Shown here piece after piece: positions 17,303 through 24,772 of a stretch of DNA of 64,000 nucleotides. The stretch comes from Paraburkholderia dioscoreae (GTDB taxonomy: Bacteria > Pseudomonadota > Gammaproteobacteria > Burkholderiales > Burkholderiaceae). The notes beneath the pieces were generated by a model. It was given only the letters and a program-made list of their open reading frames with translations, had not been told where the DNA came from and made no database searches. The first letter of the stretch is position 1. Each line of letters opens with the position of its first letter. The DNA lies in assembly GCF_902459535.1 (NCBI RefSeq), contig NZ_LR699554.1:1674001-1738000 (forward strand), written 5' to 3'. The translations under genes and the position numbers were made by a program.

Positions 17303-18766
17303 TTAGGAGGTTTTCTTCCAGGGCGCCCTGGCGAGCCCCCAAACCGGGCTGGAAATGGCCATATCCATGTCGCGCGCGAAAATGGCGTAGCCGTCGTAGC
17401 CGTGGTACGGGCCGGAATAATCCCAGCTGTGCATCTGGCGAAATGGCACGCCCATCTTCTGGAATACGTACTTTTCCTTGATGCCGGAGCCGACCAGGTC
17501 GGGCTGGATCTGTTCGACGAACTTCTCGAACTCGTAGCCGGTCACGTCGTCGTAAATCAGCGTGCCGTCCTTCACGTAGTGCGTGGTGCGCTGATAGTCG
17601 TCGTTGTGGCCGAACTCGTAGCCCGTGCCCACCACGTTCATGCCGAGGTCTTCATAAGCACCGATCACGTGGCGCGGACGCAGCCCGCCGACGAACAGCA
17701 TCACCGTCTTGTCCTGCAGGCGCGGCCTGAACTTCGCGTTCACCGCGTCGACGAGCGGACGATACTTCGCGATCACCTTCTCCGCATTGGCCTTGATCGC
17801 GTCGTCGAAATGGCTGGCGATTTCGCGCAGGCTCTTCTCGATCATCGTCGGGCCGAAGAAGTTGTATTCAACCCAGGGAATGCCGTACTTCTCTTCCATG
17901 TGCCGGCTGATGTAGTTCATCGAGCGATAGCAGTGCAGCACGTTGAGCTTGGCCTTCGGCGTGTTCTCGAGCTCGGCGATCGAGCCGTCGCCCGACCATT
18001 GCGCGATCACGCGCAGGCCGATTTCTTCGAGCAGAATCCGGCTCGACCAGGCATCGCCGCCGATGTTGTAGTCGCCGATAATCGCGACGTCGTACGGCGT
18101 CGACACGAAATCGGGGCGCTTGTCGGGATCGGTCTTGTCGAACACCCAGTCGCGGATCGCATCGTTGGCAAGATGGTGGCCGAGCGACTGGCTGACACCG
18201 CGAAAACCTTCGCAACGCACCGGCACGATGGTGTGCCCTTCATACTGCGCACTTTTTTTCTTCGAGACGGCCTCGATGTCGTCGCCGATCAGCCCGATCG
18301 GGCATTCGCTCTGGATCGAGATGCCCTTGTTCAGCGGAAACAGCACCTGAATCTCGTCGATGATCTTGTCGAGCTTCTTGTCGCCGCCGAAAACGATGTC
18401 CTTTTCCTGGAAGTCCGAGGTGAACTGCATCGTCACGAAGGTGTCGATGCCGGTGGTGCCGATGTAGTAGTTGCGGCGTGCCGCCCACGAGTACTGGCCG
18501 CAACCGACCGGGCCGTGGCTGATGTGGATCATGTCCTTGATCGGCCCCCACACGACGCCCTTCGAGCCGGCGTACGCGCAACCGCGAATGGTCATCACGC
18601 CCGGCAATGACTTGATGTTGGATTTCACGCCACAGTCGGGCTTGCCGTCCTCGAAGGTGCCTAAATGCTTGGCGCGCCGTTTGGCCATTTTCTCGGGATA
18701 GGCCTTCAGCACTTCATCGATCAGGGCCTTGTTCGCGGCCTTGCGCTCTTCAACAGTGACGCTCAT
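17303..18766 (-). CDS. nifD: nitrogenase MoFe protein alpha chain NifD
   Basis: 487 aa. P-cluster ligands Cys63, Cys89 and Cys155 (RGCAYAG, GPVGCGQYS, QSECPIGLIGDD) and FeMo-co ligands Cys279 (LHCYRSMNY) and His446 (RQMHSWDY) are all present, so the protein should hold both clusters. Substrate reduction takes place here. It follows nifH by about 100 bp and precedes nifK by 55 bp. Confidence 0.98.
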   Translation of the reverse strand: MSVTVEERKAANKALIDEVLKAYPEKMAKRRAKHLGTFEDGKPDCGVKSNIKSLPGVMTIRGCAYAGSKGVVWGPIKDMIHISHGPVGCGQYSWAARRNYYIGTTGIDTFVTMQFTSDFQEKDIVFGGDKKLDKIIDEIQVLFPLNKGISIQSECPIGLIGDDIEAVSKKKSAQYEGHTIVPVRCEGFRGVSQSLGHHLANDAIRDWVFDKTDPDKRPDFVSTPYDVAIIGDYNIGGDAWSSRILLEEIGLRVIAQWSGDGSIAELENTPKAKLNVLHCYRSMNYISRHMEEKYGIPWVEYNFFGPTMIEKSLREIASHFDDAIKANAEKVIAKYRPLVDAVNAKFRPRLQDKTVMLFVGGLRPRHVIGAYEDLGMNVVGTGYEFGHNDDYQRTTHYVKDGTLIYDDVTGYEFEKFVEQIQPDLVGSGIKEKYVFQKMGVPFRQMHSWDYSGPYHGYDGYAIFARDMDMAISSPVWGLARAPWKKTS

Positions 18767-18868
18767 GGGAATGCTCCATTGGGTGAATATCAGGCCTCGC
18801 GGCGGGTTGCATGCACGGCCCGGTCATTGCGTGAAGAACAACGCCGGGCCGCGCACTGCAACGCTCGC

Positions 18869-19750
18869 TCAGGCAGTCAGCTCCGCTGCGGTCTTGCCGA
18901 CTTCGGATTCGTCGATGGACTTCATGATGCCGTGCTCCATCAGCAGGTCTTCCAGCTGATCCATCGTGATCGGCGTCGGGATCGTGCCGTTGCCCGCGTT
19001 GTTGTGTACCTTGGTGGCGAGCTGGCGATACTCTTCAGCCTGCTTCGACTCCGGCGCGAATTCGATCACCGTCATGCGGCGCAGCTCGGCGTGCTGCACG
19101 ATGTTGTCGCGCGGAACGAAGTGGATGAGCCGCGAACCCAGCATCTTCGCCAGTGCTTCGGCGAGCTCGAGCTCCTTGTCGGTCTGACGTTCGTTGCACA
19201 CCAGACCGCCCAGGCGCACACCGCCGCTGTTCGCGTACTTCAGAATGCCCTTCGAAATATTGTTGGCGGCGTACATGGCCATCATTTCGCCGGACATCAC
19301 GATGTAGATTTCCTGGGCCTTGTTTTCGCGAATCGGCATGGCGAAGCCGCCGCACACCACGTCGCCGAGCACGTCGTACGAGACGTAGTCCACGCCGTCA
19401 TAGGCGCCGTTTTCTTCGAGGAAGTTGATCGACGTGATCACGCCGCGGCCCGCGCAGCCGACGCCCGGTTCCGGGCCACCGGATTCCACGCAACGGATGT
19501 CGCGGTAACCGATCTTCATCACGTCCTCGAGTTCGAGGTCTTCCACCGAGCCGGCTTCGGCGGCCAGCGACAGGATGGTGTCCTGCGCCTTGGCGTGCAG
19601 GATCAGGCGGGTCGAGTCCGCCTTGGGATCGCAGCCGACGATCAGGATCTTCTGGCCGAGTTCGGTCAGGGCTGCCAGGGTGTTCTGCGAGGTGGTCGAC
19701 TTGCCGATGCCACCTTTGCCGTAGAACGCGATTTGCCGAAGTTTGGACAT
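18869..19750 (-). CDS. nifH: nitrogenase Fe protein NifH
   Basis: 293 aa ATPase. P-loop GKGGIGKST (residues 11-19), 4Fe-4S ligands Cys99 and Cys133 (GVGCAGRGV and DVVCGGFAMPI), and Arg102, the residue ADP-ribosylated by DraT in species that have it; no draT/draG is seen here. Transfers electrons to NifDK and also functions in FeMo-co and P-cluster maturation. First gene of the operon, with sigma-54 promoter and NifA site upstream. Confidence 0.99.
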   Translation of the reverse strand: MSKLRQIAFYGKGGIGKSTTSQNTLAALTELGQKILIVGCDPKADSTRLILHAKAQDTILSLAAEAGSVEDLELEDVMKIGYRDIRCVESGGPEPGVGCAGRGVITSINFLEENGAYDGVDYVSYDVLGDVVCGGFAMPIRENKAQEIYIVMSGEMMAMYAANNISKGILKYANSGGVRLGGLVCNERQTDKELELAEALAKMLGSRLIHFVPRDNIVQHAELRRMTVIEFAPESKQAEEYRQLATKVHNNAGNGTIPTPITMDQLEDLLMEHGIMKSIDESEVGKTAAELTA

Positions 19751-19885
19751 TGCATTTCTCCATTCAGGAAGGAGGGTTGAAACCAGGGTTGCGTAACCGC
19801 GACCATGTCAGCCTGTCGTGCCTGTATGGGTCTTCTTATATCGAGTCACGCATCGGCCGGACCTGTGTCCGCGCTGGACCCCAAA

Positions 19886-19901
19886 TGCAGCTTCCGTGCC
19901 A
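19886..19901 (-). promoter_or_regulatory. sigma-54 (-24/-12) promoter of nifH
   Basis: Minus strand reads TGGCACGGAAGCTGCA with GG and GC 10 bp apart. The predicted start is near 19875, giving a leader of about 125 nt before the nifH ATG. Confidence 0.88.
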
Positions 19902-19981
19902 TGTCGCCAGCGATGCCGTGTCGCGTCCGTGCTGCCGCACTGTGCGGTACGTTCGTGACTTTCCGGACTCCTGTGCTGTCT

Positions 19982-19997
19982 TGTCGGTTTCGCGACA
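19982..19997. promoter_or_regulatory. NifA upstream activator site between nifH and globin gene
   Basis: TGT-CGGTTTCGCG-ACA, an exact TGT-N10-ACA site inside a wider dyad (TTGTCG/CGACAA). About 115 bp from the predicted nifH start and about 200 bp from the predicted start of the divergent globin gene, so it could serve both. Confidence 0.8.
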
Positions 19998-20040
19998 AAG
20001 CTCGCGAACTTCGTCGCGAATCAAACCGTTCGGGCGCGTT

Positions 20041-20085
20041 TGTCGGGCCGTGTGTCGGGTCATTTGTCGGGCCATTTCTGTCGCG
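20041..20085. repeat. 12-bp tandem repeat with TGTCGGG core in the nifH-globin spacer
   Basis: TGTCGGG begins at 20041, 20053 and 20065 (exact 12-bp period) and a TGTCGCG at 20079. It lies between the NifA site and the globin promoter. The core repeats the left half of the local NifA site (TGTCGG). No other feature is seen in the 435-bp spacer. Confidence 0.7.
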
Positions 20086-20158
20086 TTGGTCCGCATGCGT
20101 GCGGTCCGGTCGCCGCATGCGCGGCTGGCGGCGGCCTCGTGAGCGACTCGACTCAGCC

Positions 20159-20174
20159 TGGTTCGGTTATTGCA
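20159..20174 (+). promoter_or_regulatory. sigma-54-type promoter of the group II globin gene
   Basis: TGGTTCGGTTATTGCA: GG and GC are 10 bp apart and the -12 half is perfect. The expected transcript start, about 12 nt past the GC, falls on or next to the ATG at 20186, implying a leaderless or nearly leaderless mRNA, or use of the later ATG at 20219. Confidence 0.6.
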
Positions 20175-20185
20175 TTGATCGCGCC

Positions 20186-20599
20186 ATGAACACACCTGCC
20201 ATCCCCTCTCCGCAACACATGCCGCGCGCGACGCATTTCGACCGTCTGGGCGGCGAGCCCGCCGTCATCCGTCTGGTCGACGCGTTCTACCGGCTCATGG
20301 ATACGCGGCCCGACGCACAGCGCATTCGTGCGATGCATCACCCGGACCTGTCGTCGACGAAGGCGGTACTGGTGCTGTATCTGTGCGAATGGCTCGGCGG
20401 CGACAAGCAGTACTCGGCGCAGCGCGGCCATCCACGCTTGCGCATGCGTCATGCGGCTTTCGCCATCGGGCTCGCGGAACGCGACGCCTGGCTGGCCTGC
20501 ATGCATGGCGCGCTCGACGAAACGGGAGTCGATCCAGTGTTGCGCGACGAACTGATGCAGTCGTTTTTCAAAACCGCCGACTGGATGCGCAACACGTAG
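20186..20599 (+). CDS. group II truncated hemoglobin
   Basis: 137 aa. FDRLGGEPAVIRLVDAFYRLMD is the truncated-globin start, and LRMRHAAFAIG holds the proximal heme His, followed by DAWLACMHGALDETG with the conserved Trp of group II. Such proteins bind O2 and NO; near nif they may buffer O2 or detoxify NO. The first of six plus-strand genes divergent from nifH. No Shine-Dalgarno is visible before the ATG, in line with the promoter position. Confidence 0.85.
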   Translation: MNTPAIPSPQHMPRATHFDRLGGEPAVIRLVDAFYRLMDTRPDAQRIRAMHHPDLSSTKAVLVLYLCEWLGGDKQYSAQRGHPRLRMRHAAFAIGLAERDAWLACMHGALDETGVDPVLRDELMQSFFKTADWMRNT

Positions 20600-20641
20600 A
20601 CGTGAATTCCTCTTCAACGCTGTTCAACCCAAGGATCTGTG

Positions 20642-21250
20642 ATGACCGAAACGCTCGCCCACAAGGAGATCGACGACACCGCGTTCGCCCGTCTCGAACA
20701 CGAAGGCCGTCTGCTCAACCCGGTACTCAAGGGGCTGACGAACAAGTTCGGCCGGGTCGGCTTTCGCGGCGAACTCGCGCTGCGCTTTGCGCCGAAGCTC
20801 GCCGACGAGGCGCGTCCGCCGGAGCTGACCTGCGATCAGGTGATGGCCTGCGCGACGATCGGCGAAAAGCACCTGCCCTTTTTCGCCGGGTATCTGCTGA
20901 GTTTCGAATATCTGAAGGATGTGGCGGAGGTGCTGGGCGACACGCTGTCGGCGGGCGGCAAGTACTTTCTGTTCTGCGACAACATCGACCTGAGCAAGCG
21001 GTATCAGGTGCCGTACAAGGGCGCGATGTTCTATGTGCTGCCGATCCTCGAATCCACCGTGTACAACGAAATGCTCGAGCTGCTGTACCTGGAAAAGAAC
21101 GAACTGAAGAAGAAGGACACAGGCGGCAAGCTCGATGCGGTAGCTGACGCGGCTATCAGGTTCGACGTGACCTTCGACACGATCACCTACAGCGAAGGGC
21201 TTGACCTGATGGGACCGGTGCGCAACCCCAACGAAAACCGCCCGGTCTGA
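20642..21250 (+). CDS. unknown protein between globin and ankyrin genes
   Basis: 202 aa, not recognised. Starts MTETLAHKEIDDTAF with AAGG seven bases upstream. Contains PVLKGLTNKFGRVGFRGELA, a segment with two Cys (ELTCDQVMACATIGEKHLPF) and a hydrophobic/aromatic region YFLFCDNIDLSKRYQVPYKG; no signal peptide or clear membrane helix. It is 42 bp after the globin gene and 69 bp before the ankyrin gene, so it is likely in the same sigma-54-driven operon. Function unknown. Confidence 0.75.
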   Translation: MTETLAHKEIDDTAFARLEHEGRLLNPVLKGLTNKFGRVGFRGELALRFAPKLADEARPPELTCDQVMACATIGEKHLPFFAGYLLSFEYLKDVAEVLGDTLSAGGKYFLFCDNIDLSKRYQVPYKGAMFYVLPILESTVYNEMLELLYLEKNELKKKDTGGKLDAVADAAIRFDVTFDTITYSEGLDLMGPVRNPNENRPV

Positions 21251-21319
21251 AGCACGGGGCCGATGGCAGCCGCCCGCGCGGCTGCGTCGCCCGATATTCC
21301 CTTGCACTTGAACGCGAGC

Positions 21320-21907
21320 ATGATCATGCACACCGACACTGCCCTCGCCGTCCGCGAACGCCTGCCGCGGCGAGTGGCCCAGAGCGCCGACGCACGCCTC
21401 GAAACGATCGCGCCCGCCGCACTTTCCACCTGGCTGGTATACCACGGCTTTCCCGATCTGCATTCGCGCGGCGTGAACGGCGAGACCCCGCTGATGCGCG
21501 CCGCGCAGCACGGCGAAGACGCGGTGGTCGAAGCGTTGCTCGCATTCGGCGCGCGCGCCGGCGCGCTCGACGACGACGGCAACCATGCATTGTGGTTCGC
21601 GTGCCTGCACGGCGGGCCTGCGACGATCCTGCGGTTGATCGAAGCCGGCTCGCCCATCGACCATGCGAACGACGACGACATCACCTGCCTGATGCAAGCG
21701 GCCGCGAGCGGCCGCCTCGACATCCTGCGAATGTTGCTTGCGCACGGCGCGAGCGCTGAACTGTGCGCGCCCGACGGCCGCAGCGCGCTCGACATGGCGG
21801 CCGACCTCGGTCTGCAACTGCTGCGCGCGGCGCGCCACATGGGCCAGATGGGCCAGATTGAAGAAGCCGGCACGCAGCGTATCGCCGCGACGCCGGACTT
21901 CGTCTGA
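21320..21907 (+). CDS. ankyrin repeat protein
   Basis: 195 aa from the ATG at 21320 (MIMHTDTALAV); an ATG at 21263 in the same frame is an alternative and neither has a clear ribosome site. Four ankyrin-type repeats run from about residue 50: GETPLMRAAQHGEDAVVEAL, GNHALWFACLHGGPATILRL, ITCLMQAAASGRLDILRML and a final GRSALDMAADLGLQLL. Probably a protein-binding adaptor. The repeat block closely resembles the C-terminal half of the next gene, indicating tandem duplication. Confidence 0.82.
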   Translation: MIMHTDTALAVRERLPRRVAQSADARLETIAPAALSTWLVYHGFPDLHSRGVNGETPLMRAAQHGEDAVVEALLAFGARAGALDDDGNHALWFACLHGGPATILRLIEAGSPIDHANDDDITCLMQAAASGRLDILRMLLAHGASAELCAPDGRSALDMAADLGLQLLRAARHMGQMGQIEEAGTQRIAATPDFV

Positions 21908-21982
21908 CATGCGGGCCATCCGTCAACATGCGCAGCGTCGACGAAACCGGTACGAGCGACGTCGCCGGCGGGAGCTCGCACG

Positions 21983-22759
21983 ATGAAAGGCCGACATGTG
22001 TTCCGTCGCCTCACGTTCGACGAGGTCCGCGCATGGCTCGCACGACGGCCGGATGCGCTGCTGCTCGACGCGCGCGACGCCGCCAGTTACGCACGCGACG
22101 GCTGGCCCGGCGCCGTGCGCCTCTCAGCCGACAACCAGGACGCACTGCTGCTGCGCACCGATCGGCAGCGGCCCGTGCTGATCTATTGCTACAAGGGCAA
22201 CGCCAGCCAGGTGTGTGCGCAAATGTTCGCCGACTTCGGGTTTACCGATGTATGCGACCTGGTCGGCGGCCATCGCGCGTGGATGGCGGGCGCCGATGGC
22301 TCGAATCCGTCCGGTGAGGCGCTTGCGCCGGAACTCGCCGCGTGGCTCGCGCGCGAAGGCTTCATCGGCACGCAGGCACGCAGCGCGCACGGCAACACGC
22401 CGCTGATGAACGCCGCATGGCGCGGCGCGCCGGCCGTCGTCGAACAGTTGCTCGCATGCGGCGTCGCACTCGACGCCATCAACGAGGACGGCAACAACGC
22501 GCTGTGGTTCGCCTGTGTGAACGGCAATCCGTCGCTCGTCACGCGTCTCGTTGCGGCCGGCGTGCCGATCGATCATGCCAACGCGAACGGCGCGACCTGC
22601 CTGATGCTCGCGGCTTCGTCAGGCAAGGCCGAGGTGCTCCGCACGCTGCTCGCTTTGGGCGCCGATCCGGCGCTGCGCTCCGAGGACGGCTTCACGGCCG
22701 TCGACATGGCGGCCAGCGTCGACTGCCTGCAACTGCTGCGTCAACTCCGGGAAGCCTGA
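21983..22759 (+). CDS. rhodanese-ankyrin repeat fusion protein
   Basis: 258 aa with two parts. Residues 1-105 are a single rhodanese domain like GlpE: LTFDEVRAWLARRPDALLLDARD and active loop C69-YKGNAS after LIY. Residues 115-258 hold ankyrin repeats (GNTPLMNAAWRGAPAVVEQL, GNNALWFACVNGNPSLVTRL, ATCLMLAASSGKAEVLRTLL). The fusion could carry persulfide sulfur to a partner held by the ankyrin part, which would suit Fe-S cofactor assembly; this is inference. Confidence 0.85.
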   Translation: MKGRHVFRRLTFDEVRAWLARRPDALLLDARDAASYARDGWPGAVRLSADNQDALLLRTDRQRPVLIYCYKGNASQVCAQMFADFGFTDVCDLVGGHRAWMAGADGSNPSGEALAPELAAWLAREGFIGTQARSAHGNTPLMNAAWRGAPAVVEQLLACGVALDAINEDGNNALWFACVNGNPSLVTRLVAAGVPIDHANANGATCLMLAASSGKAEVLRTLLALGADPALRSEDGFTAVDMAASVDCLQLLRQLREA

Positions 22760-22761
22760 CA

Positions 22762-23235
22762 ATGGCCCACCTCGTCTTCTACGAAAAACCCGGCTGCGCC
22801 GGCAATGCCCGCCAGAAAGCCCTGCTGCGCGCGGCCGGTCACACGCTCGAGGTGCGCGACCTGCTGGGCTGGCCGTGGAGCGCCGACGCGCTGCTGGCAT
22901 TCATCGCGCCGCTGCCGGTCAACGCGTGGTTCAACCGCGCGGCGCCGCGCATCAAGTCGGGCGAGATCGTGCCGGAAACGCTCGACGCCGATACCGCCTT
23001 GGCGCTGCTGCTAGCCGAGCCGCTGCTGATCCGCCGGCCGCTGATGCAGTGCGACGCGCGCCGCATGGTCGGCTTCGATGCAGCCCAGGTGCATGCGTGG
23101 GTCGGGCTCGGTGCGCATCCTCCGGCCCCGGACACGCCGCTCGAAGGCTGCGCCGCAACGGCGGCCCCCGGAGCGGACCAACGCACAGAACAGCGCACCG
23201 ACCAACGGACAACTCGCTGCACCCCTTCCACCTGA
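22762..23235 (+). CDS. ArsC-like nitrogenase-associated protein
   Basis: 157 aa thioredoxin-fold protein of the ArsC/Spx family: LVFYEKPGCAGNARQKALLRAAGH at the start (C-x4-R), then RDLLGWPWSADALLAFI and LIRRPLMQCDARRMVGFD. Members of this subgroup are named nitrogenase-associated from their location. Arsenate reduction is unlikely; a redox role is possible. Starts 3 bp after the rhodanese-ankyrin stop. The last 25 residues are Thr/Gln/Arg-rich and look unstructured. Confidence 0.82.
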   Translation: MAHLVFYEKPGCAGNARQKALLRAAGHTLEVRDLLGWPWSADALLAFIAPLPVNAWFNRAAPRIKSGEIVPETLDADTALALLLAEPLLIRRPLMQCDARRMVGFDAAQVHAWVGLGAHPPAPDTPLEGCAATAAPGADQRTEQRTDQRTTRCTPST

Positions 23236-23253
23236 AACGGAAATCCGAGCACC

Positions 23254-23490
23254 ATGCCCCTCTACGACTACCACTGCACGGCCTGCGGCCACACATTCGA
23301 AACGCTGGTGCGCGGCGGCCATACGCCGGTCTGCCCGCAATGCGGCAGTACCGCGCTTGCGAGGCAGGTGAGCGCCCCTGTCGCGCCCGGCAAGAGCCGC
23401 GCGATCATCTCCTCGGCGCGGCGCCAGGCGGCGCGCGAAGGACACCTCAGCAACTTTTCGCCGGCTGAGCGCGGCAAACTGCTGCGCTGA
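23254..23490 (+). CDS. FmdB-type zinc ribbon protein
   Basis: 78 aa. N-terminal zinc ribbon PLYDYHCTACGHTFETLVRG with second pair VCPQCGS, the FmdB/CxxC-CxxC family signature. The C-terminal half (PGKSRAIISSARRQAAREGH) is basic. Regulatory or metal-handling function is suspected for the family but unproven. Last gene of the plus-strand globin operon; followed by a strong hairpin at 23525. Confidence 0.85.
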   Translation: MPLYDYHCTACGHTFETLVRGGHTPVCPQCGSTALARQVSAPVAPGKSRAIISSARRQAAREGHLSNFSPAERGKLLR

Positions 23491-23524
23491 GCCGCACGGA
23501 TGCGGTCATGGATCCCGTCGATCG

Positions 23525-23550
23525 GGCCGCCCTGATGACGCAGGGCGGCC
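23525..23550. terminator. hairpin terminator between convergent operons
   Basis: Perfect 10-bp inverted repeat GGCCGCCCTG / CAGGGCGGCC with a 6-nt loop, lying between the stops of convergent genes (23490 plus, 23558 minus). The T-run is short (TT), so it may be a rho-assisted bidirectional terminator. Confidence 0.7.
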
Positions 23551-23557
23551 TTCCCGC

Positions 23558-23854
23558 TCAGACGAAGCTCAGCAGTTCGACGGTCACCGGCTCTTCGCCG
23601 AGCACGGCCTGACACGCGAGGCGCGACTTGGAGCCGATGCCGACAAGCGTATCGAGCTTGTCGTTTTCGAGCCGCTGGATCTTCGACAGGCTCTTGCGCC
23701 CTTCCTGCACGAACAGATGGCACGATCCGCAATCGGCCTTGCCGTCGCACTTGTGCGCGATGTGCTCGCCCACAGCGAGCAGTGCCTGCAACAGGGTCGC
23801 GCCGGCGGCGACGTCATAGGTCTTGCCTGAAGGCAATACGGTCAGTGTAGTCAT
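23558..23854 (-). CDS. 2Fe-2S ferredoxin, nif-linked
   Basis: 98 aa plant/adrenodoxin-like ferredoxin. Cluster ligands C-x5-C-x2-C (KCDGKADCGSC) and a later Cys in SRLACQAV. Start at 23854 (MTTLTVLPSGK). Last gene of the long minus-strand operon that begins with nifB. Similar ferredoxins in other diazotrophs support nitrogenase electron flow or Fe-S assembly. Confidence 0.88.
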   Translation of the reverse strand: MTTLTVLPSGKTYDVAAGATLLQALLAVGEHIAHKCDGKADCGSCHLFVQEGRKSLSKIQRLENDKLDTLVGIGSKSRLACQAVLGEEPVTVELLSFV

Positions 23855-23910
23855 GATGGTGAGCTTGATAGAAGGCGACAGGTAGAGAACAACGGATAGG
23901 CGGCCGCGCG

Positions 23911-24762
23911 TCACGCGGCCAACGCGGGTTGCAACGCATCCACCAACGCGTCGGCGAAACCGGCCAGCGGCATCGCGATGCGCTTGATGCGCTGCTCTTC
24001 GAGAAAGCGCGCTTCCATCCGCGTCGGCTCATCAGGCAGCACGGCCCAATGCGTGTCGGAAGAGCGCTTCATGATCTGGCGCGCGAAGCTGCGCGTGAGC
24101 TGGTCGTCGAAACGGCAACCCAGAAACAGAAAGCTGCGGCCGCTGCGCCATGCCTGCACCGCGGGCGGAATCGGCGTCTGGATGTCGATCTCGGTCAGCA
24201 CTTCGACGAAGTCGCTGTCGGACACCAGATAGTTCGACGCGGGCGCGTGGCCGCCGATCGGCTTATAGAGCAGCGCGCCCGAGGCCGGCACCGCGTGCAG
24301 GAAAGTGCCGTCCGGCGCATACGCGCCAAACCACTGGCCGAAATGTTCCGACTGCGACAAACCCTGCACCTGAAACCAGCCGCCTTGTGGCCGCGCCTCG
24401 TCGAGGGCGACGGCAAACGTGTCGTCGTACCAGCAATCGACATACAGCCCCGCGCCGCTGGCCGCAAGCGCCCGGTGCAGCGCCGACGGCACCGGCGTGG
24501 TGGCGAACGCGCCGTTCATCAGGTTCACCACCGACTTGCGATGCTTGAAGTTCTCGATGAATTGCGCAGCCTGCGTGAGCCGCTTGCGGATCTTGTGCGG
24601 CACGCTCACTTTCGCGGTCATGATCTCGGCCAGCGCGCCCGGCGTGGCCGGCGTGGCCGGCACGGGCGAATCGGGACACAGCGCGAGCAGCCCCGGGCCG
24701 AGGTAGGGAATCACGCCGCCGCCCTGGAGCTGGCGGGCAATGGTCTGGACTGAAACGGTCAT
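23911..24762 (-). CDS. SIR2-like domain protein of nif operon
   Basis: 283 aa. The C-terminal segment SFLFLGCRFDDQLTRSFARQ and the middle KPIGGHAPASNYLVSDSDF resemble the SIR2_2 fold. The N-terminal NAD loop GVIPYLGPGLLALCPDSP replaces the classical GAGxS motif, so deacetylase activity is doubtful; NAD binding or hydrolysis is possible. Start at 24762 (MTVSVQT). It follows the DegT-like gene by 10 bp, implying paired expression. Confidence 0.75.
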   Translation of the reverse strand: MTVSVQTIARQLQGGGVIPYLGPGLLALCPDSPVPATPATPGALAEIMTAKVSVPHKIRKRLTQAAQFIENFKHRKSVVNLMNGAFATTPVPSALHRALAASGAGLYVDCWYDDTFAVALDEARPQGGWFQVQGLSQSEHFGQWFGAYAPDGTFLHAVPASGALLYKPIGGHAPASNYLVSDSDFVEVLTEIDIQTPIPPAVQAWRSGRSFLFLGCRFDDQLTRSFARQIMKRSSDTHWAVLPDEPTRMEARFLEEQRIKRIAMPLAGFADALVDALQPALAA

Positions 24763-24772
24763 GGAGTGAGCC

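Noticed and set aside
15241..17481. 746-codon plus-strand frame across nifK
   Set aside because: Antisense to nifK and nifD; His/Arg-rich shadow.
20041..20085. CRISPR-like array
   Set aside because: Repeat unit is 12 bp with no spacers and no cas genes; it is a simple tandem repeat.
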